64,000 nt of DNA, from positions 52,475 to 116,474 of the forward strand of contig JAACJO010000051.1 of assembly GCA_013368445.1 (NCBI GenBank), written 5' to 3'. Below are positions 22,884 through 35,460 of the stretch, piece after piece. Made by a program: the position numbers and the translations under genes. Every line of letters starts with the position of its first letter. Position 1 is the stretch's first letter. This stretch comes from Leucocoprinus leucothites (Eukaryota; Basidiomycota; Agaricomycetes; Agaricales; Agaricaceae). The notes beneath the pieces were generated by a model. The model saw nothing but the letters and a program-made list of their open reading frames with translations. It searched no databases and had not been told where the DNA came from.

Positions 22884-23892
22884 ATGACCGTCCCCGACAA
22901 GGCACCCGATAGCAATGGACTCACTCATGCATCAGTTCATGAGCATGATGAGCTTCAATACCTTCATCTTATCCGACGTGTCCTTGACTCAGGTGATGTT
23001 CGTCCAGATCGAACAGGCACAGGCACTATCTCCATATTTGCCCCTCCCAATCTACGCTTCTCTCTACGGGACTCAACCCTGCCTTTGATAACCACGAAGA
23101 GAACTTTCTTGCGTGGTATTGTAGAGGAGCTCCTGTGGTTTGTTCACGGATTGACTGACTCAAAAATACTCTCTGAAAAGGGAGTCAAGATCTGGGATGG
23201 TAACGGTTCAAAGGCCTTCCTGGAAGGTAGAGGGCTAGGGCATCGAAGGGAAGGTGATCTTGGTCCTGTCTATGGCTTCCAATGGCGTCATTTCGGCGCG
23301 GAATACCTGGACTGTGACGCGGATTATACTGGGAAGGGTGTCGACCAGCTCCGGGAATGCATTCAGAAGATCAAAGAAAATCCGACGGATCGTCGTATAA
23401 TTCTTAGTGCTTGGAATCCCAAAGGTACCGTACAGCTAAAGGGATTGATAGTCAAAGCACTAACATTGATATCCAGACATTCCTCTCATGGCTCTACCGC
23501 CCTGCCATATGATGTGCCAATTCTACGTCCATCTACCTCCTGAATCGGACCCAACGCGCAAGCCCGAGCTCTCGTGTCTGATGTACCAGCGCTCTGCCGA
23601 TCTCGGGCTGGGGATACCGTTCAACATTGCCTCCTACGCCCTGCTCACCCACATGGTTGCCCACGTTACTGGAACGACCGCACGCGAGCTTATTATTCAA
23701 CTCGGAGATGCTCATGTGTATCGAGACCATATCGAAGCACTTCAGCTGCAGCTTCAGCGTGAGCCACGTACCTTTCCGAAACTTCGGTGGCGCAGGGACG
23801 ACATCAAGGATATAGAGGATTTCCAGTACTCTGACTTTCTCGTCGAGGGATACAATCCCCATCCATCTATCGCAATGAAAATGAGTGTATGA
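22884..23892 (+). CDS. CDC21: Thymidylate synthase
   Basis: Methylates dUMP to dTMP using methylene-tetrahydrofolate. Two exons, 22884-23424 and 23477-23892, give 318 aa in frame. All signature regions are present: DRTGTGT (phosphate and folate binding), [39 protein letters not shown], the catalytic cysteine in [42 protein letters not shown], and the C-terminal [10 protein letters not shown]. The intron lies just before the catalytic loop. Length and order match fungal monofunctional enzymes. The upstream MCB-type sites suggest S-phase expression. Confidence 0.97.
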
Positions 23893-24404
23893 TTGTATAT
23901 TTTACCTTGTATTCCGGGTTCGATTCGTTGTGCTGTTAGTTGTCGGATCCCGATATCCTTTGCTTCAGATATGTTATAATTGTACAAATATAGTTCTCAT
24001 GTGCGCTGTATCCTCAGAGGGATTTACGACGATGTAGATCTATGTGAGCTAATTATTTCCCCTACCCGAGGTTCAGGTCAACCGTTATCAAACTTTCAGC
24101 ACCAACTCAACTGAAGGGAAAAGTGGGGTTTGAACAGCCTTCTGGGCGAGGGGACACTGGTCTTTGGCGCCTGGAGTAAAAGTGTCCCCACTGTGATGGC
24201 AAAAGCTCACGTTCTCCAAATAGCACAAGGCAATATTTGTCAGGACAGCTCAGTCAGCCAATCAGAATTACTTCTCGAAGATTCTAATGGCGCCTGAGGC
24301 AACACTACCTAGACACGTGATTTCATGACGTGATCGATAAGATAGAATATGAGGGCTTAGTGAGAACCAACTTGCTATCTACACCCAGAACACTACCCAC
24401 AACA
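23893..24404. other. Intergenic with Mn-SOD promoter
   Basis: About 510 bases. The left part is the thymidylate synthase 3' flank; the right part is the stress-type promoter described separately (CCAAT, heat-shock element, CACGTG and TGACGTGA words). Confidence 0.5.
24258..24327 (+). promoter_or_regulatory. CCAAT, heat-shock element and E-box before Mn-SOD
   Basis: CCAAT at about 24258-24262 is followed by TTC-TC-GAA-GA-TTC (24272-24284), a perfect three-unit heat-shock element (nTTCnnGAAnnTTCn) about 120 bases before the ATG. CACGTGA (about 24315) and TGACGTGA (about 24327) follow. In fungi these words bind Hsf1, bHLH and bZIP stress factors. Regulation by heat or oxidative stress is inferred. 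Confidence 0.6.
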
Positions 24405-25197
24405 ATGGCCAACACTCTCCCGCCTCTCCCTTATCCCTACAATGCCCTCGAGCCCTATATTTCCGAGGAAATTATGACGCTTCACCACACGAAGCATCAC
24501 CAGACCTATGTCAACGCTCTGAACGCTGCTGAGGCTGCCTACGCCAAAGCGAGCACCCCTAAGGAACGCATTGCTCTCCAGGCCGCCCTCAAGTTCAACG
24601 GTGGCGGTAAGCTTATTAGCGTTAAAGATCCCTCTTTTTATGAAGATTCTCACTTTCATTTTTGAATTGTGACAGGGCACATCAACCACTCGCTCTTCTG
24701 GACGAATCTCGCGCCTGCAAAGGAGAAGGGGGGTAATGGTGGTGTCCTTCCTCCAGGCCCCCTCAAGGATGCCATTGACAGAGACTTTGGTGGTCTTGAA
24801 AACTTGAAAAAAGAATTCAACGCTGCCACGCTCGGTATCCAGGGCTCCGGATGGGGGTGGCTCGTGAGTCGGTTTTCTGATTGTGCAGAACGTATTTCAA
24901 ACTGGACATTAGGGCCTCAACCCCAAGACCAAGGGACTCGAAATCGCGACCACTGCTAACCAAGATCCTCTCTTGGCTCTCGTGCCTCTCATTGGCGTCG
25001 ATATCTGGGAGCATGCATTCTACCTCCAGTATAAGAATGTCAAACCTGACGTATGTGTCTCTACTCTCTATAAATATTTGTGAAACTCACGCATCTTATA
25101 TGCGTATATAAAGTATCTCGCTGCTATCTGGCACGTCATCAACTTCGAAGAGGCCCAAAAGCGCTTCGTTGAAGGTGCTGGAGGCAGCAAGCTCTAA
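24405..25197 (+). CDS. SOD2: Mn-superoxide dismutase
   Basis: Converts superoxide to hydrogen peroxide and oxygen. Four exons (24405-24606, 24676-24863, 24913-25050, 25114-25197) give 203 aa. The Fe/Mn-SOD metal ligands are visible: the His in [14 protein letters not shown], the His of GHINHSLFW, and Asp and His of [12 protein letters not shown]. Gln in [10 protein letters not shown] points to the manganese type. The chosen ATG gives [18 protein letters not shown], which starts directly at the mature domain, with no amphipathic mitochondrial presequence. No upstream in-frame ATG exists before the preceding stop. A cytosolic form is therefore likely, as reported for some fungi; a hidden 5' exon encoding a presequence cannot be excluded. 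Confidence 0.95.
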
Positions 25198-25711
25198 ATA
25201 TTACCTCGGAAACACGGACGGTATATGAATCGTGTCGATTACCTGAACTGAAACTTTGAATTGTATCAATATATCGTTGGACAGAATGTGAATGAAAACT
25301 TTTACCAAGTGCGAGATTCGGGAAACGCGGTTTGAACATTCTGATCCTAGTGATAGAGGGGTGCTTAATTATATTAATCAAGTCGAGTTTGCGCATGGTT
25401 TGTGATCGATGTTGTGACAGCTAATCATCAGTGAATTCTATCCTGCATCTCCCCCTGCCGTAAGCTCAGTCTCAGTAAATGAATAGGGCATTCCACTATT
25501 CGCTAAGTACGAGCTTCTTGGTGTATCAGTACAAACAGTCCGTGCGGCACCAGCAACATGAGGCCTTGCCCCAGTCTAATCACATCACAGACGTCGCCCG
25601 TGACCAGCGTTATCGTGCAACACTGTAAACGCCTAACCTACAAACACTCCTCTTTCTTGTTAAACTATACCGCACTCTCTCCCCGGGGTTAGATTTGAGC
25701 TTCAAACCTAG
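25198..25711. other. Intergenic, nothing recognised
   Basis: About 510 bases between Mn-SOD and the GTPase gene. No domain-bearing open frame or RNA gene is seen. Confidence 0.5.
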
Positions 25712-27614
25712 ATGACCGAATCCGTGAAATCTTTGTCAAGTAGTATCTTACGCGCTCGCAACGCACAGAGCAAGATAATCCTGTGAGTATTGCTATCAAT
25801 TATGAGATCCGCTTGAGGAGCACTAAGGAAGAAGGGAAACCAGTGTTCTCGGAGCTTCAGGGTCTGGCAAGAGCTCGGTGACTCCTCCTTCCATCGATAT
25901 CCAGATCTGGACCTGACTATTGCAACTTTCAGTTTGTAAAGTATCTGGCCGATGACCCTGATGGAGTAACAGTTGGGGACGGCCTCGCGTCAGTAACGAT
26001 GGTCATTTCTCCTCATTCAACCAGCCTCCTTGAAGAACAGCTTATTCTGGTTGACACGCCGGCAATGGGTGAACCAGGCGATGGAATATCCAAAAATGTC
26101 CTGGAGTGGAAAAGAAGGAACAAATTGTTGGTCATCTCTTTCGAGATACACACGTTCTACGTCGTGATAATCGTGTCCCTCAACAGCGCACAAAAGATAC
26201 ATGGAATTATGGTCTTGTACGATATTCGGAAAATGCGGTGGGAGAGGCATGTGGAAACTTGGGCTCTGAGGAACGAACTCAGGAAAATGCTCGAAGTCGC
26301 CAAAGATACCAACTTTCCTTTCTATCGCGTTATTCTAGTTACGAACATGTGGGCAGCAGAGGAAGATAATTGTGACGAATACGAGAAACAATTGCATCGC
26401 GAACGAGAGTTAATTGGCAATTTCAGCCTCCTCGAGCAAGAAGGCATGCGATTTCGGCGACATCACAACACCAAAGAAACTGCAGTGGACATTCTGACCG
26501 CCCTTATGGTAAGTTGTCGGCTGTTTACCGCCCAATATTGTCGACCATGTGTAGGCAGAGCTTCCGAATGAAAAAACTATCAGCGCACGAGGTCGCCTTG
26601 TTATTGCGTACGCATTTTCTCTGAGTAACATCCGGATCAAAGCTCATTGCATCCTGTAGGGTTATTGGAGCCACACGAGCAGGCAAAAGCAGTGTAAGCC
26701 ATAGTTAACGAGATACATGTGGCCTGACGAAAGCCCCTGACTTTGGTAGTTCGTATCGGCGTTGACCGGGGATCACTCTATCATGGAAGAAGCCAGTACT
26801 ACTATGGACGACATCAAAGAATATGAAGTCCATATTAACGGCGAGCCTGTTATTGTGATCGATACGCCAGGACTAGACTATCGTCCCAGTGACAGGGAAG
26901 CAGTTTTCAAGCAATTGGCAGCATGGCTGAAAGCTCAGGCAAGGCGAGTCACTCGTGCCGAAAACGATCGCATTAAACACAAGCTTACCATGCACCTCTC
27001 AGGCTAATCCGCAGACCCCGTATATACCTCGACGGAATCGTGGTGGTACACCCCATAGTACCGGACGATCGCACGGGAAATCTCATTCGACAGTCATTTC
27101 TCATTGATCAAAGCAATACATTATTTGGAGACCGCAAGAGTATATATGACAAGAAGGACGATAGCGCTTATCATCGTGTTGTCCTTGCCACAACGATGTG
27201 GGATAAGCCTGGCATCGACCGACAACGTGTGGAGGAGCAAGAAAAGGACATGCTGAAACGCGAATGGAATATCATGCAGGCAGCTGGGGCCCCCATGATG
27301 CGGTTTGAAAACACGCCCGAGTCTGCGATGCGCATACTAGAGAGAATCGTGGAAGAGAGAAAGGCTGATGATCCAAAGTACCAGTTCCGAAGAATGAGGA
27401 CAGGAATCGAGGCAATCGTGAGTGATGTTATGAACGTTGTAGCGACGTATATCTAACGCCCTAATCCCTTCGCCAGCAAGACGACATAAATTTGCTTCAT
27501 CAAGAGCTTGAGGGCATTCGGCATGGTCAGACGGAACTTCGTAACGGTCAGGAAGCGCTCAAACGACTCCCAGAATGGGACAGGGTAATTGAACGGGTAA
27601 CAAACATCGAATGA
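25712..27614 (+). CDS. Two-domain P-loop GTPase (AIG1-like G domains)
   Basis: Exons 25712-25782, 25844-25877 and 25933-26508 encode G domain 1, with Walker A GASGSGKSS interrupted by an intron just after it, the G3-like DTPAMG, and VILVTNMW. Short exons from 26555 then continue in frame into a second complete G domain: GATRAGKSS, VIVIDTPGLDYRPSD and VVLATTMWDKPG. The C-terminal exon is a helical tail (LLHQELEGIRHGQTELRNGQ), reached through an intron at about 27420-27475, with stop at 27612-27614. Both domains carry a TxMW word where classical GTPases have NKxD or TKxD, a variation shared with the neighbouring gene. The fold is that of AIG1/septin-like GTPases found in expanded families in mushrooms. 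Its cellular role is unknown. It is convergent with the next gene, 50 bases apart. Confidence 0.75.
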
Positions 27615-27664
27615 TAGTGCTTTATATCTAGCTATGTTGTCCATCTGAGCGGCTGAAGCGAAAT

Positions 27665-29240
27665 CTATATCGTTTCAGGTGGTATATTTGATCGGAGCGC
27701 AAGAGGATCGTACCGGCGTAAATTTTGCTTCTTAAGCCGGGTTAGCAAAGATCCAAGTTTTCCAGATACTTTCTTTTCCGCATCCAAGACATCTTGCAGC
27801 AAGTCTATCTGCCTAGGACTTCGTTCATGAATAGCACCTTGAAGCCTTTCTAATAGGCGCTGCTGATCATGATAGATCTGCTCCATTGTATACAGCGCCT
27901 GTTCAGCGTCGAGCTCTGCCTCGTCTTCTGGTTCCTCTTGGAAGACACTATCGAACACAGAGGGAAGCGGCGTGTCTTCACCCTGCACTCCAATGAGCGG
28001 ATTGAGAATCTCCCATGCAGAACTGTGGCCACGTCTGAATCTGGAAACGCTGGATCCACCATCCATGAACTTTTTCCAGAAGTCTGTTTTCAACTGCGCT
28101 TCTCGAAAGTCGCCGATATTTGTGTCGACTTCGTCCCACATTGTAGTGATGAGGAGGACACGTTTCTGTGCGCCTTTTTTTCCGACGAGTTTCTCGAATC
28201 GATTGATGTGAGACTGCGTGGCCACTGGCATCCGGTTATCGTTTATCCGATGGAAGAAAAGGATAGCATTAAGTGTAACCCGCGTTCCTCTAGTAAGGGC
28301 TGTCAGAATCATCACTCGAAGACACGATATCATTGCTCACCCAGCGCTCCGAGCTTTTAACCACTGAGTAAGCATGTTGAGTACCCGGTTGGGATTTTTG
28401 TCTGCAAGGTCGTATCCCGGAGTATCAACGAAAACGACGGTCCTACCATCGGGAAGTTGTTTTTCGAAAGTATCAATAGAGTGTGTACACGCTGTGAGAA
28501 GATGACCAATTTCGACGTTTTGGCCAGTCGCATGGGCGATAAACTAGAAAATGATAATTAATTGGGCCATCTGCAGGGTCCATGAATATAATAATATTCA
28601 CCGAGCTTTTCCCAGCTCCAGACGGGCCAAGAAGACTAGAAATAATCAGCTAGGTGAAAGGTAGTTCTTTAGAAGTGGGCTCACGCGATGACGAATGTTT
28701 CGCCCTTATTCTCTCCCTCAATATCGCCGGAGGATTCCTGCGACGGACGAGCCGAAAGCTCAGTCTGCTCTCTTAACGAGGTACGATTAAACGGTTTCTG
28801 GAGGAAAACATAAGAGAACTCCACGGCATGACAGAATGTCTTGAGACATACCAAAAAACGTAAATTTGGAGGGTTGGTGATTGGCGATGAAGGGTTTGGA
28901 ATGGGAGAACCACCAGTGGCCTTGGAGCCATCATCTATGGCACGGGTAGTTAGCTACTTTGAAGTTTTCCAACTTCGAGCGGTCTGTGGCTGAGGACCCT
29001 TTTACAAACCTTGGGGACCTGAGGACAATCTGAGAACAGTATCGTACTGTCAAAAGCTAACTCACCTTGCTTCTGGGGAGAAAGCCCATGAAAGAGGCTG
29101 AGCATGGATCCCGAGCGCATCATGCCAGCTAGGTATGAAGCGTAATAGGATGAGAAATAGGTGGATAGCCAGGTAGCGTCTTGAGAGTGGAATGGAATCA
29201 ATTTAAGTCGACTACGAACCCGCGCTCGCATCAGCCTCAC
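27665..29240 (-). CDS. P-loop GTPase (single G domain)
   Basis: Transcribed towards the two-domain GTPase. Exon 1 (start uncertain, between 29240 and about 29120) encodes a short N-terminus ending LSPQKQ. It splices to DDGSKATGGSPIPNP at about 28935, then to KPFNRTSLREQTEL and GENKGETFVIA. The Walker A LLGPSGAGKSSVN lies at about 28630-28595, followed by HATGQNVEIGHLLTACTHSI (G2) and VFVDTPGYDLAD (G3). The last exon (about 28317-27665) gives the TLNAILFFHRI strand and VLLITTMWDEVD. It ends in an acidic and then coiled-coil tail (LYTMEQIYHDQQRLLERLQG), finishing NIPPETI-stop. Sequence and motifs pair it with the neighbouring gene as a paralogue. Confidence 0.75.
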
Positions 29241-30842
29241 ATCAGCCTCAAGCCAAGCTCGTGTTCAAGAATCTCCCCCACATGCAAGCACGTGACTGAG
29301 GTAGAGAAAACACCCGGAAAGCTCAGGATCGAAGGAATATTCGGCTGGGTCAAATGGCAATGCATGCATGAGGAGGCAGAGGCGAGGTTGGAGCCAATCG
29401 ACTGAGATACGCTGGCGCCTTATATGGTTCATATGATTCGTGGAATGAAAGAGACGATTTAGCCGACAAGTACAGGGTTCCTGGGATCGTATATTGACTG
29501 TGGAAAGCGGTTGACGGAAGCGATATACCGGGTGGACTGTGAGTGCTCCAGCCTCCAATATTTACAACGGAGCTAAGTAACTTCATAGCCTGGGCTTATT
29601 AGTACGTAATACCCATTAGCATTAAATTGGCTTGAAAATACTCAGCTCGGTACGCCCCTCGGTAGAGCGTTTCAAGGCACTCGGCTAGCCGACGGTACAC
29701 ATGTAGGATTTGCTCCGGCTAAGTACCCCTGCTTGAAGTATCCCAATGTATCGCAATCCCTTGAAAAAATGTGAAACTATTCTTTCGCTTTCACATGACT
29801 ATTCGTTTACTTCCTAGAGTGGTCCTCACTGAGTGTCCGAGCTTAATGAAAAATGAACCATTGTCCTACAGAATTGCTACAAATGATACCGAGGACAACA
29901 ATACGACCGGTATGTGATACGTTCAACTAACGTAACGTCGGAGGGTATAGGATTAGAATATGCCAATAGATAGCCTCACCACGCAATTAGGGAATCCACT
30001 CACGAGAAGCGGATGCTGCAGTTCAATGGTGTCATAACAGATCCAGTGATATAACGTCGGGATTTGGGGACCTGGGAAAACTTTTTGTGGCGGGTGGATT
30101 GCGAGCGTTAGGCAAGTGTATTTATGAGCCTGGTCGGTGACAAAGAAGTGTAAATATGGTTCCACTTTCCAACAACCATCAACATCAGCAACTGACGATG
30201 ATTGTGACATCTGACCTTACCTGCTCTGGCTTGGCATGTTCCTTTTATTCACGGAACCTGGCTAGCATATAACTGCGCGTGATCAATAGCGAAGCTGATC
30301 GCCAGAGCTCTGAAATTGCCTCATCCTCAGTCACCTCGCGAGTCTCATCAACGAGTGGACTACATACGAGGTTAACGTCTCCTCCAAGGGCTTATTTCAC
30401 CACCCCTAACCCTTCATCGCGTTCAAAGACAAATGAACAAAAAACATCATCCGCTTAGGGCTCCCAACCTTCTCAATCAGACTGATCTAACAAACGCCGC
30501 CTTCGTCCCACTTATCCCTGGTACCCCAATATTCGCACGTTCTCATCCACGCCATCCTTTGACAAGACGTAATGAAGATGGCGTCACGAGGTCTCCATTC
30601 TCCTTTGAGTATCGCCTATCTCCCTTTGCCTGAAGGAAGGTCGCTTGTACTGAGGATCAGTTTGTCATTGGTTAAGCGTGGAACGAAGTTCCAGACAGTC
30701 ATGAGAATAGTCGCTGTGGGAGTGGATAGATTGCTATGGACTGCTTTTGATAAGCATGCAGGAGGGACAAGTGCGTGGTGGGTTCCCTATAAATGTCTGC
30801 AATAGCCAAAGTGACTTACCCGTCCCTTTCCCCTTTCCCCAG
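29241..30842. other. Intergenic, one doubtful small frame
   Basis: About 1.6 kb. A minus-strand frame at 30210-29953 (MSQSSSVADVDGCWKVEPYL...) ends close to a GTGAGT donor and could be the first exon of a small gene, but no second exon or domain is recognised. Nothing else is supported. Confidence 0.3.
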
Positions 30843-33391
30843 ATGTCTGACAACACGGCCAGCCCCACGTTGAATGAGAAAAAAGCGAATAATTTGCACC
30901 TTGAGACCGCGAGCTTTGGAAATGAATCCGATAAACTCGACTTCGGAGGGGAATCTTCCCTCCCTCAACCTCCCACTTTATCACCTGACGAGGAAAAGAG
31001 GCTATGGAGGAGGATAGACATTCGGTTGATGCCAATTCTAACTCTCATGTATCTCCTGTCTTTTCTTGATAGAGGTACGTGCGCCGAAAATAGACAAATA
31101 TGGATCTCCCTCATACTTCTTCCGACCCGAAGGCAATATCGGTACGAAGACGGGTTTTCACTCGTTGCCTTTTATGTTGCTCAAATAGTCTTCAGGAAAT
31201 GCTCGGCTTCAAGGATTGACAACTCAACTACAGCTGAGCGGTCAAGAGTATAACATTGCCTTGGTCAGTTCACAGTTGTATCTAGCACGAAATTACACTT
31301 ATATTTCGATCAGACGATGTATTTTATTGTGTGTCCAAAGCGTTCCCATCTAGAATCACAATTAAGCCCCTTCTAGCCCTACTGTATATTTGAATGCCCA
31401 GCGAAGTAAGTTTCTGAATCTGCACCCAAAGGAATCTGCCATTCATTACCATAGCCTAGTCCTGAAGCGATTCAGACCATCGAGGTTAGTATTGAAGTCT
31501 CCTTTCTCGGACTTGATCGATAATCCTCAAACTGCCTCCCCTGACAGGTGGCTCCCTGGGATTACGGTGAAGTCTCCTCAGTCCATGATGTCGGGCGCTT
31601 ACTTACGCGGGTCCGTTTGTCAGTGTTTGTGGGGTGTCATCATGTGTGTATTTTCACGACAAAAACTAGCCAGCGTAATTGATGTAAGAGTGACATAGGA
31701 CATTGATGGGTTTGGTCAAAAGGTTGGTAAGGCTCTCTCTTCGTGTACATCTCTGATAGTGCCCGATCAGCTATCCTCAACTTGTTGGCGTCCGCATATG
31801 TTTAGGCGTCGCAGAGGCGGGTCTATTCCCAGGAGTTGTCTATTAGTACGTTACCCACCCACCGGCTCTTTCTTCTATTTATATTTTGTGATAGCCTCTC
31901 TATCTGGTACCCACGTCACATGCTTCAGCTCCGTATCGGTCTCTTCTTTGGTGCTGCTTCCCTAGCGGGAGCCTTTTCAGGCCTTCTCGCATACGGCATT
32001 AGCTTTATGAGTGGAACGCGTGGCTTGCTTGGCTGGTCATGGATTTTTGTATGTAGCAGTTCATATCCGAGACTGACTTCTAAGCGATTGTCAGATCCTT
32101 GAGGGCCTCGCCACTGTTGTTGTTGGTTTAGTCGCTTTCCTGAGTGGGTCTTTCCGAAATTAAACGTCATCACACCCCTGCTTATCTGTTGATGTTCCAG
32201 TTCTGGTTGACTTTCCCGCCACCGCAGGTTTCCTCACTCCGGAAGAGCGTGCATTCGTGATCTGGCGTAAAAGTGGGTGCTCAGAATAGTCGTGTTGATA
32301 TTAAACAACCAACGGAATCCCGATTTTGCAGAATACGACAACTCTTCAGTAGGCGAGGAGGAGCACTTTGAGATGCGCCACTTGTGGGCGGCTGTGAAGG
32401 ACTGGCAGGTCTGGCTGCATATTCTCATCTACATGTCTGTCATCGCACCTCGTAAGTAGGGTGATCCTCAACAACGCTCATTTTTAAGTTTGACGGCGCT
32501 TATCATCATCAGTATACGGCATTACGTTGTTTCTTCCGTAAGTCTTTGGTTATAAGTACTATCATTTGCTGGATATTAAAGTAGCTTCCCAGGACGATTA
32601 TCAATTCGTGGGTACAAGGATTAATCGCCATGAATCGCGACTGACCTTTCGATAGCTTTGGATACTCCCCCGCCATCAGTCAGCTACTCACCGTTCCTCC
32701 ATATGTTGTCGCAAGTCAGTTCAATATTCTCCGCCTCTCAAGCCATGTGCTAACAACTGTTCAGCTTTAATCCTCTACGTGTTTGCCTTCTTTTCCGACC
32801 GAATCAAGAAACGTTACCCATTCATTTTGGCGGGCCTCGTACTTTGTCTCATTGGATTTGCTATCAATATCTCTAACGCTCCTCATGGAGTCAAGTACTT
32901 TGGGACCTTTTTCGTCGTCACAGGCAGTTACTCCGCTTTCCCTGGAGTAGTAGCGTGGTGGGTGTTTCCTTTCTTCACTTGCGATGGTATATTAATAGCG
33001 CTCGGTCAAGGCTTGGAAATAATCTAGCAGGACAGTATAAACGTGGAATCGGTATGGCAATGCATATTGGAATTGGAAACTTCAGTGGAGCAATTGCTTC
33101 GAACATATATCGTTCCCGCGATAGTCCAAGATTCATCATCGGGCGTGTGTATCTGGGTTTCACTCTACCACCCACAAACTGACAATGGACATGACAGATG
33201 GAGTCGAGCTCATGTTCGTGGGCATGGGTTTTATTTGTGTTCCCATAGCCGTGATCTCATATATGCGGATCAACAAATCGCGCGATGAAGCTCAACGTAA
33301 AGCAATCGAGAAGGGTGTACACAACAAATATACGGCGCAGGAGCTCCGCAAGATGGGAGACCGGGCACCTGATTTTAGGTATACCCTCTGA
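30843..33391 (+). CDS. MFS transporter, allantoate permease (DAL5) family
   Basis: Twelve-helix proton symporter of the anion:cation symporter family, predicted in the plasma membrane; relatives carry allantoate, nicotinate, vitamins or dipeptides. Exon 1 is 30843-31074 (MSDNTASPTL..., then RRIDIRLMPILTLMYLLSFLDR). Very short exons restore the family signature RGNIGNARLQGLTTQL, NIALTMYFI, PYCIFECPANLVLKRFRPSRWLPGIT, and PQLVGVRICLGVAEAGLFPGVVYYL. After the loop come ERAFVIWRK, LHILIYMSV, YGITLFLPTII, the SDRIKKRYPFI linker, and LGNNLAGQYKRGIGMAMHIGIGN. The last exon is 33198-33391. About 13 introns are needed, all GT-AG by eye. The order of motifs is complete, so the gene looks intact; substrate unknown. 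Confidence 0.85.
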
Positions 33392-34021
33392 CCAACCCTG
33401 TTGAACTAGTGCCGTTTTGTGGATCCCGTTTGTGGGCTCATTTTGTGTATAAGCAGGGCGAGGCGGAGTATGTTCCGGATCTCTAAGCAACCCACAACGG
33501 TCACCCTTAATTACGATGTATAGTAACAAAGAAAAAATTGGATCAATAATCTTTCTCCGTTAAGATCGTGCGACTCACAGACCAACACGTTCTTGAAGAA
33601 AATTTTGGGAGATCTACCGGATCGGTCTAAACCCTGACATCGATGGGGGTCAGCCAGGGATTGGCTCCGATTGTTGTGTCTGCGGCGATCAATTGTAGTG
33701 CCATGACATAAGTATCTCCCTGGAGGGGAACCCTAAAAGCGCCTCATGCAGCAGTGCTTCTCTAACTGTCATCTCACCTCTAAGGCAAATGCATTGTCCA
33801 AGGAGACGGCTTCTCAGCTCCAAATATCCGCTCTAGGAGCGCCCTGGATCAGTGAATGTTTGATAAAGCATTAGAAGATATTGCCGCGCAAATAAGGGAC
33901 CCACAAAACCACATTTAACGAGTGGTTTTAAGTGTCACGCATTCAACCAGATTGCTTTCAGCCCCTGCCCGTTATCCCGCAACTACTCTTTTCGGGCTTT
34001 CTAGAAAGCTCGCTACTTGTC
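33392..34021. other. Intergenic, nothing recognised
   Basis: About 630 bases between the transporter and the dioxygenase gene. No supported feature. Confidence 0.5.
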
Positions 34022-35460
34022 ATGGCTCCGAATCCTATTCAGAACCTTCACGACTTACTCATCGCTCAGGAACGGTGGCATGAACCTTGGACAACCGGAA
34101 CGGTAAACCTCTCCGGACCTGAGTCTACTTTATTCTTCAAATGTAAAGATGGTTCTTCGCGGTAATGCACATAATTAGCGTCTGTTCCTTCTTTCGTTAA
34201 CATTTAGTACCCCAGGCACTTTCAATTGGACTCAGTGACCAAGTCTGATGTTGAAGCATTGCTGGACGCTTGTCAACCCGCCACATTTGGCCGGGGATCA
34301 GAAAACGTTCTTGATGAAAAGTATAGGAAAGCCTGGAAACTGGATTCTGGGGCGTTCTCTTGGCTCTTTAATCCGGACTCTGGCCGTTTCGTTGCCGAGT
34401 TAGCACAAGGATTCTGCCCTTGGGATCAGCTAGATCGTGGCATTCGTCTAGAAGCATACAAGTTAAATGTTTACGGTGGGTGTCCAACTTTGTTTCAGGA
34501 ACCTGTATTGAAGCTTATGTCACTCTAGGGAAGGGCGGCTTTTTTAAATCGCATAAAGATACTCCGCGTGGAGCCAACATGTTTGGCTCTCTGGTGGTTG
34601 TATTACCCATAGCACATGAAGGCGGGGGGCTCATACTTCGCCATCGAGGGCGAGAACTCAACTTTGATGCTTCTACTGTACTCAAAAGGGCTCCACCATC
34701 CACCGTTGCGTATGTTGCATTCTACAGTGACGTAGATCATGAGGTCCTTGAGGTCTCCTCTGGCCATCGAGTCACGATCACTTTCAATCTCTACTTCGAC
34801 CCATCACGAGCCTCACCTCTGCCTGCCACCAGCCGTTCCAGAAAGATTCCTGACAATCCCTTCACCGTCACTTTCCACCAATATTTGCGTGACACAAACT
34901 TCGTCAACTCTCACCGATACCTGGGCTTTGGCCTCGAGTACATTTATCCTAAAAGAGCAGACGAGTACAGCAGCAACCTTGTTCACTTCCTCAAGGGACC
35001 GGACGCTTTCCTCTATCGAGCACTTACTGAGCTGGGGGTGCGACCTCAGTTGAGATATCTGTATCGCTCGGAGTACGGATCGTGTGACTTCTGGATCATG
35101 CTCAATCATCCGATCGACGGACGACGTGTAAACGAGGCGTCATCCGAAACGGAGCTGGAATATTTACTAGAGGAACCTAGTTCAAAGATCGTCTGGGCGA
35201 AAGGAAAAACGGAAGGTTCAACCGCAGGGGGAGACAGGGCAGTGTTTCGTCGGCATCCATGGTTTATTTCCTATTTAAGCAACGCTGATCACTGTAGGGA
35301 TCGTACGCTGCCTATAAATTGGGTCACTGAGCCTAGTGACAACTTGGTAGGACGAACTCTCTGGGTTGAGCTGGGCAATGAGCCTGCCCACGAGATATAC
35401 TACTATGCAGTTTGTATCATCATTGATCTCAGTGTGCTCGATGCAAGCATCTTCGCTTAG
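34022..35460 (+). CDS. 2OG-Fe(II) dioxygenase (prolyl-4-hydroxylase-like)
   Basis: Predicted iron- and 2-oxoglutarate-dependent oxygenase; substrate unknown. Three exons: 34022-34161, 34216-34475 and 34529-35460 (443 aa). The N-terminal part reads FGRGSENVLDEKYRKAWKL, then EAYKLNVYG-KGGFFKSHKDTPRG. This supplies the HxD iron ligands (SHKD); the distal His and Arg lie in DHEVLEVSSGHRVTITFNLYF. MFGSLVVVLPIAHEGGGLILRH forms the strand between them. These are the hallmarks of the fungal family related to prolyl-4-hydroxylase alpha catalytic domains. The C-terminal 200 residues are a family-specific extension. An upstream GTG-led extension is possible, but ATG at 34022 is the first methionine. Confidence 0.85.

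Noticed and set aside
29640..29700. tRNA-like words (GGTAGAGCG) near 29660
   Set aside because: No T arm or acceptor stem can be formed; chance similarity.
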